From NCBI GenBank assembly GCA_007125435.1, contig SLDF01000401.1, positions 1 to 13,322 of the forward strand: a DNA stretch of 13,322 bases, in the 5' to 3' direction. The notes under the pieces were generated by a model. It ran no database searches. It had not been told where the DNA came from and saw nothing but the letters and a program-made list of their open reading frames with translations. The translations under genes and the position numbers were made by a program. The first letter of the stretch is position 1. Each line of letters starts with the position of its first letter. The stretch is from Saprospiraceae bacterium (GTDB taxonomy: Bacteria > Bacteroidota > Bacteroidia > Chitinophagales > Saprospiraceae). This document shows positions 7,367 through 13,322 of the stretch, piece after piece.

Positions 7367-8347
7367 TCAGCTCTTTTCGTCAATTTTCGATGCAGCGATG
7401 CTCTGTGTCAATGCATCGATAGCGCGTAGTAGCTGAGCTTTCTTTTCTTCATTTTGCAGGTCTTCTGCACTGATAAAAGGCGTCAGGTGCAGTCCATCCT
7501 CATGCCACCGGAATAATGATTCATCATCTTTGTCATCATTGCCATCGAAGGAGGACTTACCGGTCAGCTTATAGACTTCTATGGGGTAGTGTATACCTTT
7601 TACAGTAATGTTTTGAATGAAATTGTGCATGAATGAGTCGTCCAGCAGGTTGGCTGTCACAGAGCTGATATAGGTACTTGAAGGCTCGGCCAATGACTCT
7701 AGACGACTGGCTATATTGACATTGCCACCTATGATGGTATAGTCCATGCGGTTTTCGGCACCAAAGTTACCCACGGTACAATATCCGCTATGTATGCCCA
7801 TGCGGACTTGCAGACCGTGTGATATGCCCCTTTTCTTCCAGACTTTATCAATGTCAGCTATCTTCATTTGCATCTCCAGTGCCATAGCACAGCAATCTCT
7901 GGCATGCTTCTCATCATTGATATACTCGGGATCACCAAAAAAAACCATCAAGGCGTCACCAATAAATTTATCAATAGTACCCCCATGCTTATGGGCTATC
8001 TGTGCCATGTCATTCAAATATCCATTTAATATCTCTGATAATACCTCCGGGTCTGTGCGGTCGGATATCTCAGTGAAGTTGACAATGTCCGAAAAGAAGA
8101 CAGATAAAAATTTCCGTTCATAGTTTAGCGAAACTTCTTTGCCACCACCGAGGATCGATTGATAGAGCTGCGGCGACAGGTACTTTTTGAGCTGATTGAT
8201 CAGTCCGGAAATTTCCTGATTTTTTTGCTCCAGTTCGTTTTCAATGAATGAACTGTGCTCTGCAACTGTTTCGTAGAGTACCTTCATATCCTCGATTTCT
8301 TCGAGAAGGCTTTGTTTTTCTTTTTCCCAATTATCCTGATCGGACAT
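7367..8347 (-). CDS. Class III adenylate/guanylate cyclase, soluble
   Basis: 326 residues. An N-terminal coiled coil (~6-56) leads through YLSPQLYQSIL, a common pre-catalytic motif, into one cyclase homology domain (~75-255). All six canonical catalytic positions are visible: metal-binding Asp87 (FFSDIVNFT) and Asp131 (FIGDALM), purine-contact Lys127 (DKFIGD) and Thr204 (DYTIIGG), and transition-state Asn211 and Arg215 (VNIASRLE). Lys plus Thr is the class IIIb signature and favours ATP, so the likely product is cAMP. The C-terminal tail (~258-326) is acidic then helical, with no known domain. There is no sensor domain or membrane segment, so control must come from a partner, and the STAS gene lies just upstream (78-nt gap). 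The product would suit the cyclic-nucleotide-binding phospholipase encoded next. Confidence 0.94.
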   Translation of the reverse strand: MSDQDNWEKEKQSLLEEIEDMKVLYETVAEHSSFIENELEQKNQEISGLINQLKKYLSPQLYQSILGGGKEVSLNYERKFLSVFFSDIVNFTEISDRTDPEVLSEILNGYLNDMAQIAHKHGGTIDKFIGDALMVFFGDPEYINDEKHARDCCAMALEMQMKIADIDKVWKKRGISHGLQVRMGIHSGYCTVGNFGAENRMDYTIIGGNVNIASRLESLAEPSSTYISSVTANLLDDSFMHNFIQNITVKGIHYPIEVYKLTGKSSFDGNDDKDDESLFRWHEDGLHLTPFISAEDLQNEEKKAQLLRAIDALTQSIAASKIDEKS

Positions 8348-8372
8348 AAAGTTTAGTGTTTTTTTTATGCAT

Positions 8373-8399
8373 CTTATCTATACCGAACATACAGATAAG
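8373..8399 (-). promoter_or_regulatory. 7-bp inverted repeat in the STAS-cyclase gap
   Basis: CTTATCT (8373-8379) and AGATAAG (8393-8399) are perfectly complementary around a 13-nt loop, 26 nt upstream of the cyclase ATG. On the coding (-) strand it is followed by an A-run, not a T-run, so it does not look like an intrinsic terminator. It could be a 5' stem affecting cyclase translation, a processing site between two cistrons, or chance. Confidence 0.35.
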
Positions 8400-8425
8400 T
8401 TGGTCGTGATATTTCTTGATTTACA

Positions 8426-8767
8426 CTATATTTCAAGATGGATATCAGACCATAGTTTCTTAAAGTTCGCCAATGATTTTTGTTGCCAGGCTACGTCTTT
8501 TGAGCCCTTTACCAGAAGCTCGACATCGCCCTTCTTCTTACAGTTTAAAATAAACAAGCTCAAAGTCGTAATTCCAGAGCTGTTCAAAAACTGCAATTCA
8601 GTGAAGTCCAATGTTAATTTGCCCGCCAGCCCATTGGTATTTTCTTTTAAAAACTCAGTCACCTGATCATATTCTTTCATATTGGCAAGGCGCATTGATC
8701 CTTCAAACTTGACGTCTTGATTTTCTTTATCATATGTGACCTTGGCATCACCCGCATGTAGTATCAT
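8426..8767 (-). CDS. STAS-domain protein, anti-anti-sigma-like (Slr1659-type)
   Basis: 113 residues, the usual length of a single STAS domain. The diagnostic stretch is LTLDFTELQFLNSSGITTL (51-69), equivalent to the phosphorylation loop of SpoIIAA/RsbV. The phosphoacceptor serine position is kept (Ser63), but the residue before it is Asn62 where SpoIIAA has Asp. In this family a HATPase kinase phosphorylates the serine and a PP2C/SpoIIE phosphatase removes it, switching the protein between partners. Both such genes lie directly upstream, and the cyclase follows. I recall related small STAS proteins as the 'slr1659 superfamily'; that name is from memory and not checked. The partner in the dephosphorylated state could be the cyclase (see findings). 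It starts 43 nt after the HATPase stop, so co-transcription is likely. Confidence 0.82.
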   Translation of the reverse strand: MILHAGDAKVTYDKENQDVKFEGSMRLANMKEYDQVTEFLKENTNGLAGKLTLDFTELQFLNSSGITTLSLFILNCKKKGDVELLVKGSKDVAWQQKSLANFKKLWSDIHLEI

Positions 8768-8810
8768 ATTAAGTATTAGTTTCTTTAGTAAAATTTGTAA
8801 TTACTCCAGT

Positions 8811-9362
8811 TTATTCATCATCATCGAGTCTATAAAATGCTTGCAAAGTCACCTTATTCCTGCCATTTTCTTTGGTAAACTTTGCACCTATATCTAGAGG
8901 ATAGTCCTTTAATAAGAGGAGCAACCCAATACCCGAATCTGTACTTCCTTCTGATTTCTCTGCCAGGATTTCAAAGTACATTGTATCTAAATCGTCTGAC
9001 TCTAGTAGATTAGTCAAGTGAGACTTAAAGCTCTCAAAGTGTTGATCCGTCGTGATGTTTTCTATCTGGATCTTCAGCACAGAATCATACAGCATCATAT
9101 GAATTGTCATCTCTGCGCCTCGCTTTACTGAATATTTAGTAGCATTTTCAATCAGCTCGTTGAATACTGTCGAGATGGAGTTTTCCTGGACTGTGGGCTC
9201 GTCCCTTGTATAGGCATAGAAAGCTGCCGCAAAGTCAGCCAACATCCCACAGCGCTTCCAATAGGCGATCATGTCTATCGGCTTTAACCGTATAAAGACA
9301 TCTCCCTCAGCAGGGAGGTTCTCCGGGATAATATTGTATTTTCCGATGATGGTCTCTTCCAT
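8811..9362 (-). CDS. GHKL/HATPase-like regulator (RsbW/Slr1658-like)
   Basis: 183 residues. The N-box NELIENATKYS (68-78, with Glu69 and Asn73) is characteristic of anti-sigma-factor-type and histidine-kinase ATPase folds, and SGIGL (143-147) fits the ATP-lid glycine motif. The usual G1 box DxGxG is not present: the corresponding strand reads LKIQIENIT (96-104). ATP binding may therefore be atypical, or the protein may act as a binding partner rather than a kinase. Slr1658-type regulators, which I recall as neighbours of Slr1659-type STAS proteins, are the closest match I can name. Upstream is the 338-nt gap with repeat copy B, so the gene probably begins a new transcript; I could not fix a promoter there. 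ATG at 9362 is preceded in frame by a stop at 9369-9371. Confidence 0.75.
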   Translation of the reverse strand: MEETIIGKYNIIPENLPAEGDVFIRLKPIDMIAYWKRCGMLADFAAAFYAYTRDEPTVQENSISTVFNELIENATKYSVKRGAEMTIHMMLYDSVLKIQIENITTDQHFESFKSHLTNLLESDDLDTMYFEILAEKSEGSTDSGIGLLLLLKDYPLDIGAKFTKENGRNKVTLQAFYRLDDDE

Positions 9363-9455
9363 AGGTTTCTATTTTCTATTAATAATAGAGGTCATTCCTC
9401 CTGATTTTTATTATTTCCAATGTTCATTTATCGTCACTAAAGTCCTTATACAGAT

Positions 9456-9603
9456 ACATTTTATAATGTCACTTTGGGCATCACCCTTCTCTTCGTTACG
9501 GGTCGCTACGTTACAGGGCTCCCTGAACGGTCGGCCTCTGCTCCATTAACATTACGCAGAGTCTGGCTCCTTACGTCGCCACCCTTTCACATCGCTGATG
9601 CAA
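9456..9603 (+). repeat. Structured intergenic repeat, copy B
   Basis: The fullest copy of the family. Three complementary arm pairs nest in order: GCATCA (9478-9483) with TGATGC (9596-9601); GGGTCGCTACG (9500-9510) with CGTCGCCACCC (9574-9584), 9 of 11 paired; and CTCTGC (9536-9541) with GCAGAG (9556-9561) around a 14-nt loop. Copy C matches it over about 92 nt with only 8 differences by eye. The element lies between the phosphatase gene and the HATPase gene, in the middle of the signalling row, upstream of the HATPase start and downstream of the phosphatase stop. It may end one transcript, separate two operons or be a passenger insertion. Confidence 0.87.
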
Positions 9604-9616
9604 GACTGTAGCAAAA

Positions 9617-9668
9617 ACGATATCGTGAACCCGCTCTATACGATAGAAAGTTCTATTGCTCAGAGCGG
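9617..9668 (-). terminator. Possible terminator structures after the phosphatase gene
   Basis: Two inverted repeats lie past the - strand phosphatase stop. One is an imperfect 38-nt hairpin with outer arms CCGCTCT (9631-9637) and AGAGCGG (9662-9668) and inner arms ATAGAA (9643-9648) and TTCTAT (9651-9656). The other is the palindrome ACGATATCGT (9617-9626), which on the - strand is followed at once by a short T-run. Together they could end the GNAT-methyltransferase/phosphatase transcript before repeat copy B, but neither is a textbook G+C-rich stem with an adjacent long T-run. Confidence 0.4.
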
Positions 9669-9700
9669 ACTGGAGTATACCGTTTTGTGCTTCAAAACTC

Positions 9701-11242
9701 TTATTTTTTCCTAATCACCATCAAAGTGATATCGTCCAATAATTCACTATTGCCAATAAAGGCATATACATCTTTGTACAGCTCATCTACTATTGTTTGA
9801 CTGTCACTTTTGACCAGTTGTTTAAACTTCTCAAATAGGCGCTCTTCGCCATAAAATTCACCTGATTCATTTTCGGCCTCTGTAAGGCCATCTGTATAAA
9901 ACAAATAAATATCTCCCGACTTCAAGGAGAATACCTTTTCTGCCAGGTGCTCTGATACATCCTCTATGAGGCCTATATATATACCCATGTCTTCCGTAGA
10001 AGTAATGGCCGATTCACCGGTCTGCGCATTATAGGACAAGATGTTTTCATGCTGTCCACACACTGTCATCTCATCTCCTTTGATATGAGCCAACAGTAAG
10101 GTGAGGTTCCGAAAATCATTCATCCTGTTCCTGATATTCCTGTAGAGTATTTTATTCGTACGTGCTAATGCATCTTTGAGCTGGGCCGGTTTTTCATCGA
10201 CGATAGACCTGACCGTACTTTGAGCCATGAGCATGACAAGACCTGATTGTAACCCATGGTCCGTCACATCGCCCATAGCTACGATGACTGAGCCGTCCTC
10301 CTGGGGTAAGAACTCATAAAAATCCCCACCAACTTCTGAAGCAGGATCCATTCTCGCTGCTACTTCTAGATCTTTGTGTTTATCAAATGATTTTGCCGTC
10401 GGTAGCATCATTAATTGAATTTTCCTGGCGACATCCAATTCCATGCCCATCCTCATGTTTTCATTTTCGAGCATTATCTTTTCTTCATTGGCAATATTGA
10501 TTTTCTCAATAACGCCCGGGATGACTCCCAGGACCTTAGAGATCATATTCGACTCGAAAAAAACAGCCAGGAAGGCGATCAACATAAATATCAACCATAC
10601 CGAGACATAAAGCCCGGCCGGTAGAGGCTGTAAATGCTTCTCTACCAATAAGTCAAATCTCTCCAAAGCCTCGGGGTCTCCCTGACTCAATGACTCATTG
10701 AAGGCATCTACTTCTTCCTGTGTCAACAAGTGGTATTCAAACGCTGTACCGACATTGTGATACGCTAAAAATAAACTCGCCGCACTTATCAAAAACCAGA
10801 CGACAGCTACTTTTCTACCCAGCACCGTACCGGCTACAAACAATACAACCACTGAGAACCCAAAATCAACCAGCATACTTGTTGCTGTATTCGGATTAGC
10901 ATGTACGATAAGAAGGGCAAGAATCATAGTGACCACGACAGATGACCATGCAGTCCAGCCATCCCTCTTCCGACTGCCTTTTTTCTTCCCACTCAATACG
11001 GCACTATTGTAAAAAAGAGATATCGCATTGATAATGATCAATATAGGATAGAATACCATGTCTCTCACAGGATCGGGCAGCGTGCCAAAATTGACCAACT
11101 GTATGATCAAAAACAGCAATAGAGAAGCAATGAATACAGCATTCACTGCAATCAAAATTTTCCTGCGTGTATCTCTGCTTGGCTCAGAAAGCATCCTCCC
11201 TGCTTCGAGTAGCACATCCGACTTTTGATTATTTTTATTCAA
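9701..11242 (-). CDS. Membrane SpoIIE/RsbU-type PP2C serine phosphatase
   Basis: 513 residues. The N-terminal half has about six hydrophobic segments (near 29-49, 62-80, 97-115, 118-137, 138-157, 203-228). The ~45-residue stretch 158-202 between the last two is a candidate sensing loop. A short helical linker (~238-275, ENMRMGMELDVARKIQLMMLP, the usual entry to this domain) leads to the SpoIIE domain (276-512). The metal-binding aspartates are seen in GGDFYE (Asp307), GDVTDHG (Asp325), YTDGLTEA (Asp441) and DDITLMV (503-504). GDVTDHG has Asp where GDVSGHG-type motifs have Gly. Its substrate is expected to be a phosphorylated STAS protein, and one is encoded two genes downstream. The start is TTG at 11242, overlapping the upstream gene by 8 nt, with an in-frame stop just before it; the internal Met17 is an alternative. 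Confidence 0.92.
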   Translation of the reverse strand: MNKNNQKSDVLLEAGRMLSEPSRDTRRKILIAVNAVFIASLLLFLIIQLVNFGTLPDPVRDMVFYPILIIINAISLFYNSAVLSGKKKGSRKRDGWTAWSSVVVTMILALLIVHANPNTATSMLVDFGFSVVVLFVAGTVLGRKVAVVWFLISAASLFLAYHNVGTAFEYHLLTQEEVDAFNESLSQGDPEALERFDLLVEKHLQPLPAGLYVSVWLIFMLIAFLAVFFESNMISKVLGVIPGVIEKINIANEEKIMLENENMRMGMELDVARKIQLMMLPTAKSFDKHKDLEVAARMDPASEVGGDFYEFLPQEDGSVIVAMGDVTDHGLQSGLVMLMAQSTVRSIVDEKPAQLKDALARTNKILYRNIRNRMNDFRNLTLLLAHIKGDEMTVCGQHENILSYNAQTGESAITSTEDMGIYIGLIEDVSEHLAEKVFSLKSGDIYLFYTDGLTEAENESGEFYGEERLFEKFKQLVKSDSQTIVDELYKDVYAFIGNSELLDDITLMVIRKK

Positions 11243-12680
11243 CTCGCTCTAGTTTTTTTTTAAAGATCTTTGATTGTATATCGATAGAGATGGTGTCACT
11301 ATGTGACATATAGTGAGACTCAGCTTCGCTAAAGTCGTCTTTTATTTCATCGCGCTGACCCATGAAGGAGAACATGGCCCACATCGTCCATTTCCCCAGT
11401 TTTAAGGTTTGACCTTCTAATTTTGGGTGATCATCGGTACCCGTATTTTCTACAGTTATAGAAAATGAATCTTCTACATAAAACCCGGCCTTATCCGCCA
11501 GATAATCTATATCTTCCATGATTTCCCGATTGCCATCATATATATTGCTGTGATTCTTAACCATGTCAGCAATGACGGCAGGGCCTTTGAAAGTCGTATC
11601 ATTTACATCCGAAATATAGAACAAGCCCTCATCGGACAATATACGGTAAATTTCTTTTATGGCCAGATATGGCTTGAGCAAATGTATAAACAGGAATGAG
11701 GCATGAGCTATATCAATAGAGCCTGATGGCAGGTCGGTTTTATACACAGAGCCATTGATCCAATTTATCTTAGGATGTGTAAAAGAGGCGTAACTGATAA
11801 ATGCATCCGAAATATCCATCCCGGACAGTGTTCTGGTTTTCGCTTCAGGTATTTTTGAAAGGCATGAGAAATACACCCCCGGCCCACATCCAAGATCAAT
11901 TATTCTTGTCAAATTGGGATTATCATTTAAGATGCTTTTCCAATATGACTCCTGTGTCATGAATAACATCCGTGCTTGAGCTGACAATCTCGGCAATTCA
12001 TCTTCTAAAGAAAGCGGATTCAGATACCTATTGGTCTGGTCAGGTTCCATATTGTAAGATTTGTATAGCTTCTCGTAGGAAGATATGTGATGAGCCAGAT
12101 CAGGCAGATTGAGATCGTGAAGCCTTGATAGCTCCAGGCATCTATTGCGCATATTAAGTACCAGATGATGCGTCACCTTGTGGTCATCTATGACGATCAC
12201 TGTTGCTTCACCGTGCTCTAGCTCTATGTCAAAGTGACGATTGAACCCATAGTTGGCCACATATAGATCTCTATATTGACGATGCGTCCCCATCAGCGTA
12301 GCAAACATGATTTCTGGCTGAAATAATTCGTACACACTCTTGATAGCATGGGCTACCATTAAGGTTGCCAGTTTTTGTGATCGATAGGCCTTGAGTTCTG
12401 CTCTTCTGGAGTATTGCACCATATAGCGGCTTTCTGAGCTCAAGCCTAACTTCTGTGTAAAGGGATCATCATTTTCGTATAAAAACAAACTGATAGAAGA
12501 CACCAGGGTATCTCCATCGTATAGTCCAAGGTGAAGCCCAATATCGTCTAGTGGCGATTCGAGCACAAACTCACCAAGCTCTTGTTCTTCTATGAAGACA
12601 GCTTTTCTTAATTGGCGTAGATCTTCTCGTCCTTCTTCAAAGTAAATCCATCTTAAGTGTAAGCCAGTTTGATCTGACAT
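11235..12680 (-). CDS. GNAT-like acyltransferase fused to SAM methyltransferase
   Basis: 481 residues, two domains. Residues ~6-160 look like a GNAT or acyl-homoserine-lactone-synthase-like fold (LRKAVFIEEQ at 24-33, the HLGLYDGDTLVSSISLFLY strands at 50-68, RAELKAYRSQKLATLMVAHA helix at 93-112, LYVANYGFNRH at 139-149). Residues ~230-400 are a class I methyltransferase: SAM-binding DLGCGPG (262-268), acidic residue of the next strand Asp289 (GMDIS), then LPSGSIDIAHASFLFIHL and EIYRILSDEGLFYISDV. No membrane segment is seen. The gene is first in the row and overlaps the phosphatase gene by 8 nt, so the two are almost certainly co-translated. The fusion suggests a small-molecule or protein modification tied to the signalling pathway; neither substrate can be read from the sequence. 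The GNAT call is weaker than the methyltransferase call. Confidence 0.82.
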   Translation of the reverse strand: MSDQTGLHLRWIYFEEGREDLRQLRKAVFIEEQELGEFVLESPLDDIGLHLGLYDGDTLVSSISLFLYENDDPFTQKLGLSSESRYMVQYSRRAELKAYRSQKLATLMVAHAIKSVYELFQPEIMFATLMGTHRQYRDLYVANYGFNRHFDIELEHGEATVIVIDDHKVTHHLVLNMRNRCLELSRLHDLNLPDLAHHISSYEKLYKSYNMEPDQTNRYLNPLSLEDELPRLSAQARMLFMTQESYWKSILNDNPNLTRIIDLGCGPGVYFSCLSKIPEAKTRTLSGMDISDAFISYASFTHPKINWINGSVYKTDLPSGSIDIAHASFLFIHLLKPYLAIKEIYRILSDEGLFYISDVNDTTFKGPAVIADMVKNHSNIYDGNREIMEDIDYLADKAGFYVEDSFSITVENTGTDDHPKLEGQTLKLGKWTMWAMFSFMGQRDEIKDDFSEAESHYMSHSDTISIDIQSKIFKKKLERVE

Positions 12681-13047
12681 AGGCTATAAATGTGCTGAAT
12701 TAGGTTTATCCCGTATGATGTTTTTGCAAGTCAATACCCATCTGTGATCAATATTGCGGTAGGCGAGTACCACATTTAGCATTTACTTAGCTCCGGTGCA
12801 TTATACGGTTTCAATGAATGTAATGAGAATCATATATCGACAAAAAAGCGTTTTGAGATCATACTCATTACTATCGGCACCAAATCTATAAAAAAATTTC
12901 ATAAGTAGAGTAACAGAGTCATTTTACTTAGCGAAAGTACCCATCGATTGATTAATATATATCAATCTGTGATTTAATCCGATTTCATTAATCGGTGTCT
13001 CATATATTAGCCTTTGCTATCTATAGCTTATCGGTAATCCCCCCCGA
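12681..13047. other. AT-rich upstream region of the signalling genes
   Basis: No coding frame is supported. It should contain the promoter of the GNAT-methyltransferase/phosphatase transcript (- strand); I see no confident promoter motif. Two small inverted repeats are present: GATTGAT (12946-12952) with ATCAATC (12961-12967), loop 8 nt, and CCGAT (12979-12983) with ATCGG (12991-12995), loop 7 nt. They are possible operators but too short to argue for strongly. Confidence 0.5.
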
Positions 13048-13140
13048 TTGCATCAGCGATGTGAAAGGGTGGCGACGCCAGGAGCCAGACTCTACGCAAC
13101 GATAGTGGAGTAGAGGCCGACCGTTCAGGGAGCCCTGTAG
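13048..13140 (-). repeat. Structured intergenic repeat, copy C (inverted, truncated)
   Basis: Read on the - strand, this copy matches copy B from CTACAGGGCTCCCTG to CATCGCTGATGCAA. The 5' arm (GGGCATCACCC through GGGTCGCTACG) is missing: the match stops at 13140. The inner stem is CTCTAC/GTAGAG (13110-13115 and 13090-13095 on the + strand) around a 14-nt loop, two compensating changes away from copy B. Orientation is opposite to copy B. Confidence 0.85.
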
Positions 13141-13322
13141 AGTCTGAAAGTAGTCGTCGTATGGTCTAAGTCGCAGCTATTTTGAGTGAGTCCGAAGAAA
13201 GAAAATACGCGCATAGCCATAGGCTACACTTGATGTCGTCTGAAAAGAGCTAGAGCTTAGAGAATTTTACTTTAGACGAGTGCTGAAGAGAGAGCATAGC
13301 CTCAAGTGCTACGCGACCGATG
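13141..13322. other. Unassigned window end
   Basis: I see no gene, and stops occur in the frames I checked. Two stretches resemble each other: 13179-13220 (ATTTTGAGTGAGTCCGAAG onward to CATAGCC) and 13263-13304 (ATTTTACTTTAGACGAG onward to CATAGCC). Each is followed by a variant of CTCAAGTG or CACTTGA. This may be a diverged tandem duplication or the edge of another intergenic repeat cut by the window end. Confidence 0.3.

Noticed and set aside
7746..8123. 125-residue + strand frame
   Set aside because: Antisense shadow of the catalytic domain of the class III cyclase.
5294..8347. CBASS or Pycsar phage-defence cassette (cyclase plus patatin effector)
   Set aside because: There is no CD-NTase, and the lipase has a CAP-type pocket rather than a bare CapV patatin. 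The cyclase has Lys/Thr purine-contact residues and sits in a partner-switch row, so housekeeping-style signalling is more likely; Pycsar is kept only as a side possibility in the cyclase finding.
9369..9395. Eight-codon frame with AGGAGG just before its ATG (- strand), upstream of the HATPase gene
   Set aside because: AGGAGG is only one base from the ATG, too close for a working Shine-Dalgarno site, and the peptide has no regulatory character (no run of one amino acid); probably chance.

Overview
The window looks like a chromosomal segment of a Bacteroidota bacterium, probably an environmental Saprospiria/Cytophagia-type lineage (the class is a guess). Reasons: a Bacteroidota-style ECF sigma factor operon with a DUF4097-like protein, an outer-membrane barrel and a lipoprotein; the low-GC intergenic DNA; weak or absent Shine-Dalgarno sites; and dispersed purine-rich GTC/AAAGG intergenic repeats of a kind I associate with this phylum. 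No tRNA, rRNA, transposase, phage gene or CRISPR array is visible.

Layout. 1-967 is non-coding: purine-rich simple repeats, one copy (A) of a ~145-bp structured repeat, and an AT-rich hairpin just before the first gene. 968-4956 (+ strand) is a tight five-gene operon: ECF sigma factor, single-pass membrane protein (probable anti-sigma factor), exported DUF4097-like beta protein, outer-membrane beta-barrel protein, lipoprotein. It reads as a cell-envelope regulon with its own sigma switch. 4957-5293 is a convergent intergenic gap with another purine-rich block. 5294-12680 (- strand) holds six signalling genes. In transcription order they are a GNAT-methyltransferase fusion, a membrane SpoIIE/PP2C phosphatase (8-bp overlap with the fusion), [gap with repeat copy B], a GHKL/HATPase regulator, a STAS protein, a class III nucleotide cyclase, and a cyclic-nucleotide-binding NTE/patatin phospholipase. 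12681-13322 is non-coding, with an inverted, 5'-truncated repeat copy (C).

How the genes may work together (inference). Phosphatase, HATPase and STAS form a partner-switching set. Followed by a cyclase, the order parallels SiaABCD of Pseudomonas (PP2C phosphatase, kinase, SiaC, diguanylate cyclase), but with a class III cyclase in place of the GGDEF enzyme. The last gene encodes a lipase with a CAP/PKA-type cyclic-nucleotide pocket and so is a natural receptor for the cyclase product. The row can be read as membrane signal -> STAS dephosphorylation -> cyclic nucleotide -> phospholipase.

The other main observation is the repeat family. Copies A, B and C keep an inner stem of the same length and position although its bases differ in all three (CTCGAT/ATCGAG, CTCTGC/GCAGAG, CTCTAC/GTAGAG). 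It lies inside further nested complementary arms. This compensatory pattern suggests that RNA or single-stranded DNA structure is under selection. Copies B and C lie in opposite orientation on either side of the phosphatase/GNAT-methyltransferase gene pair.
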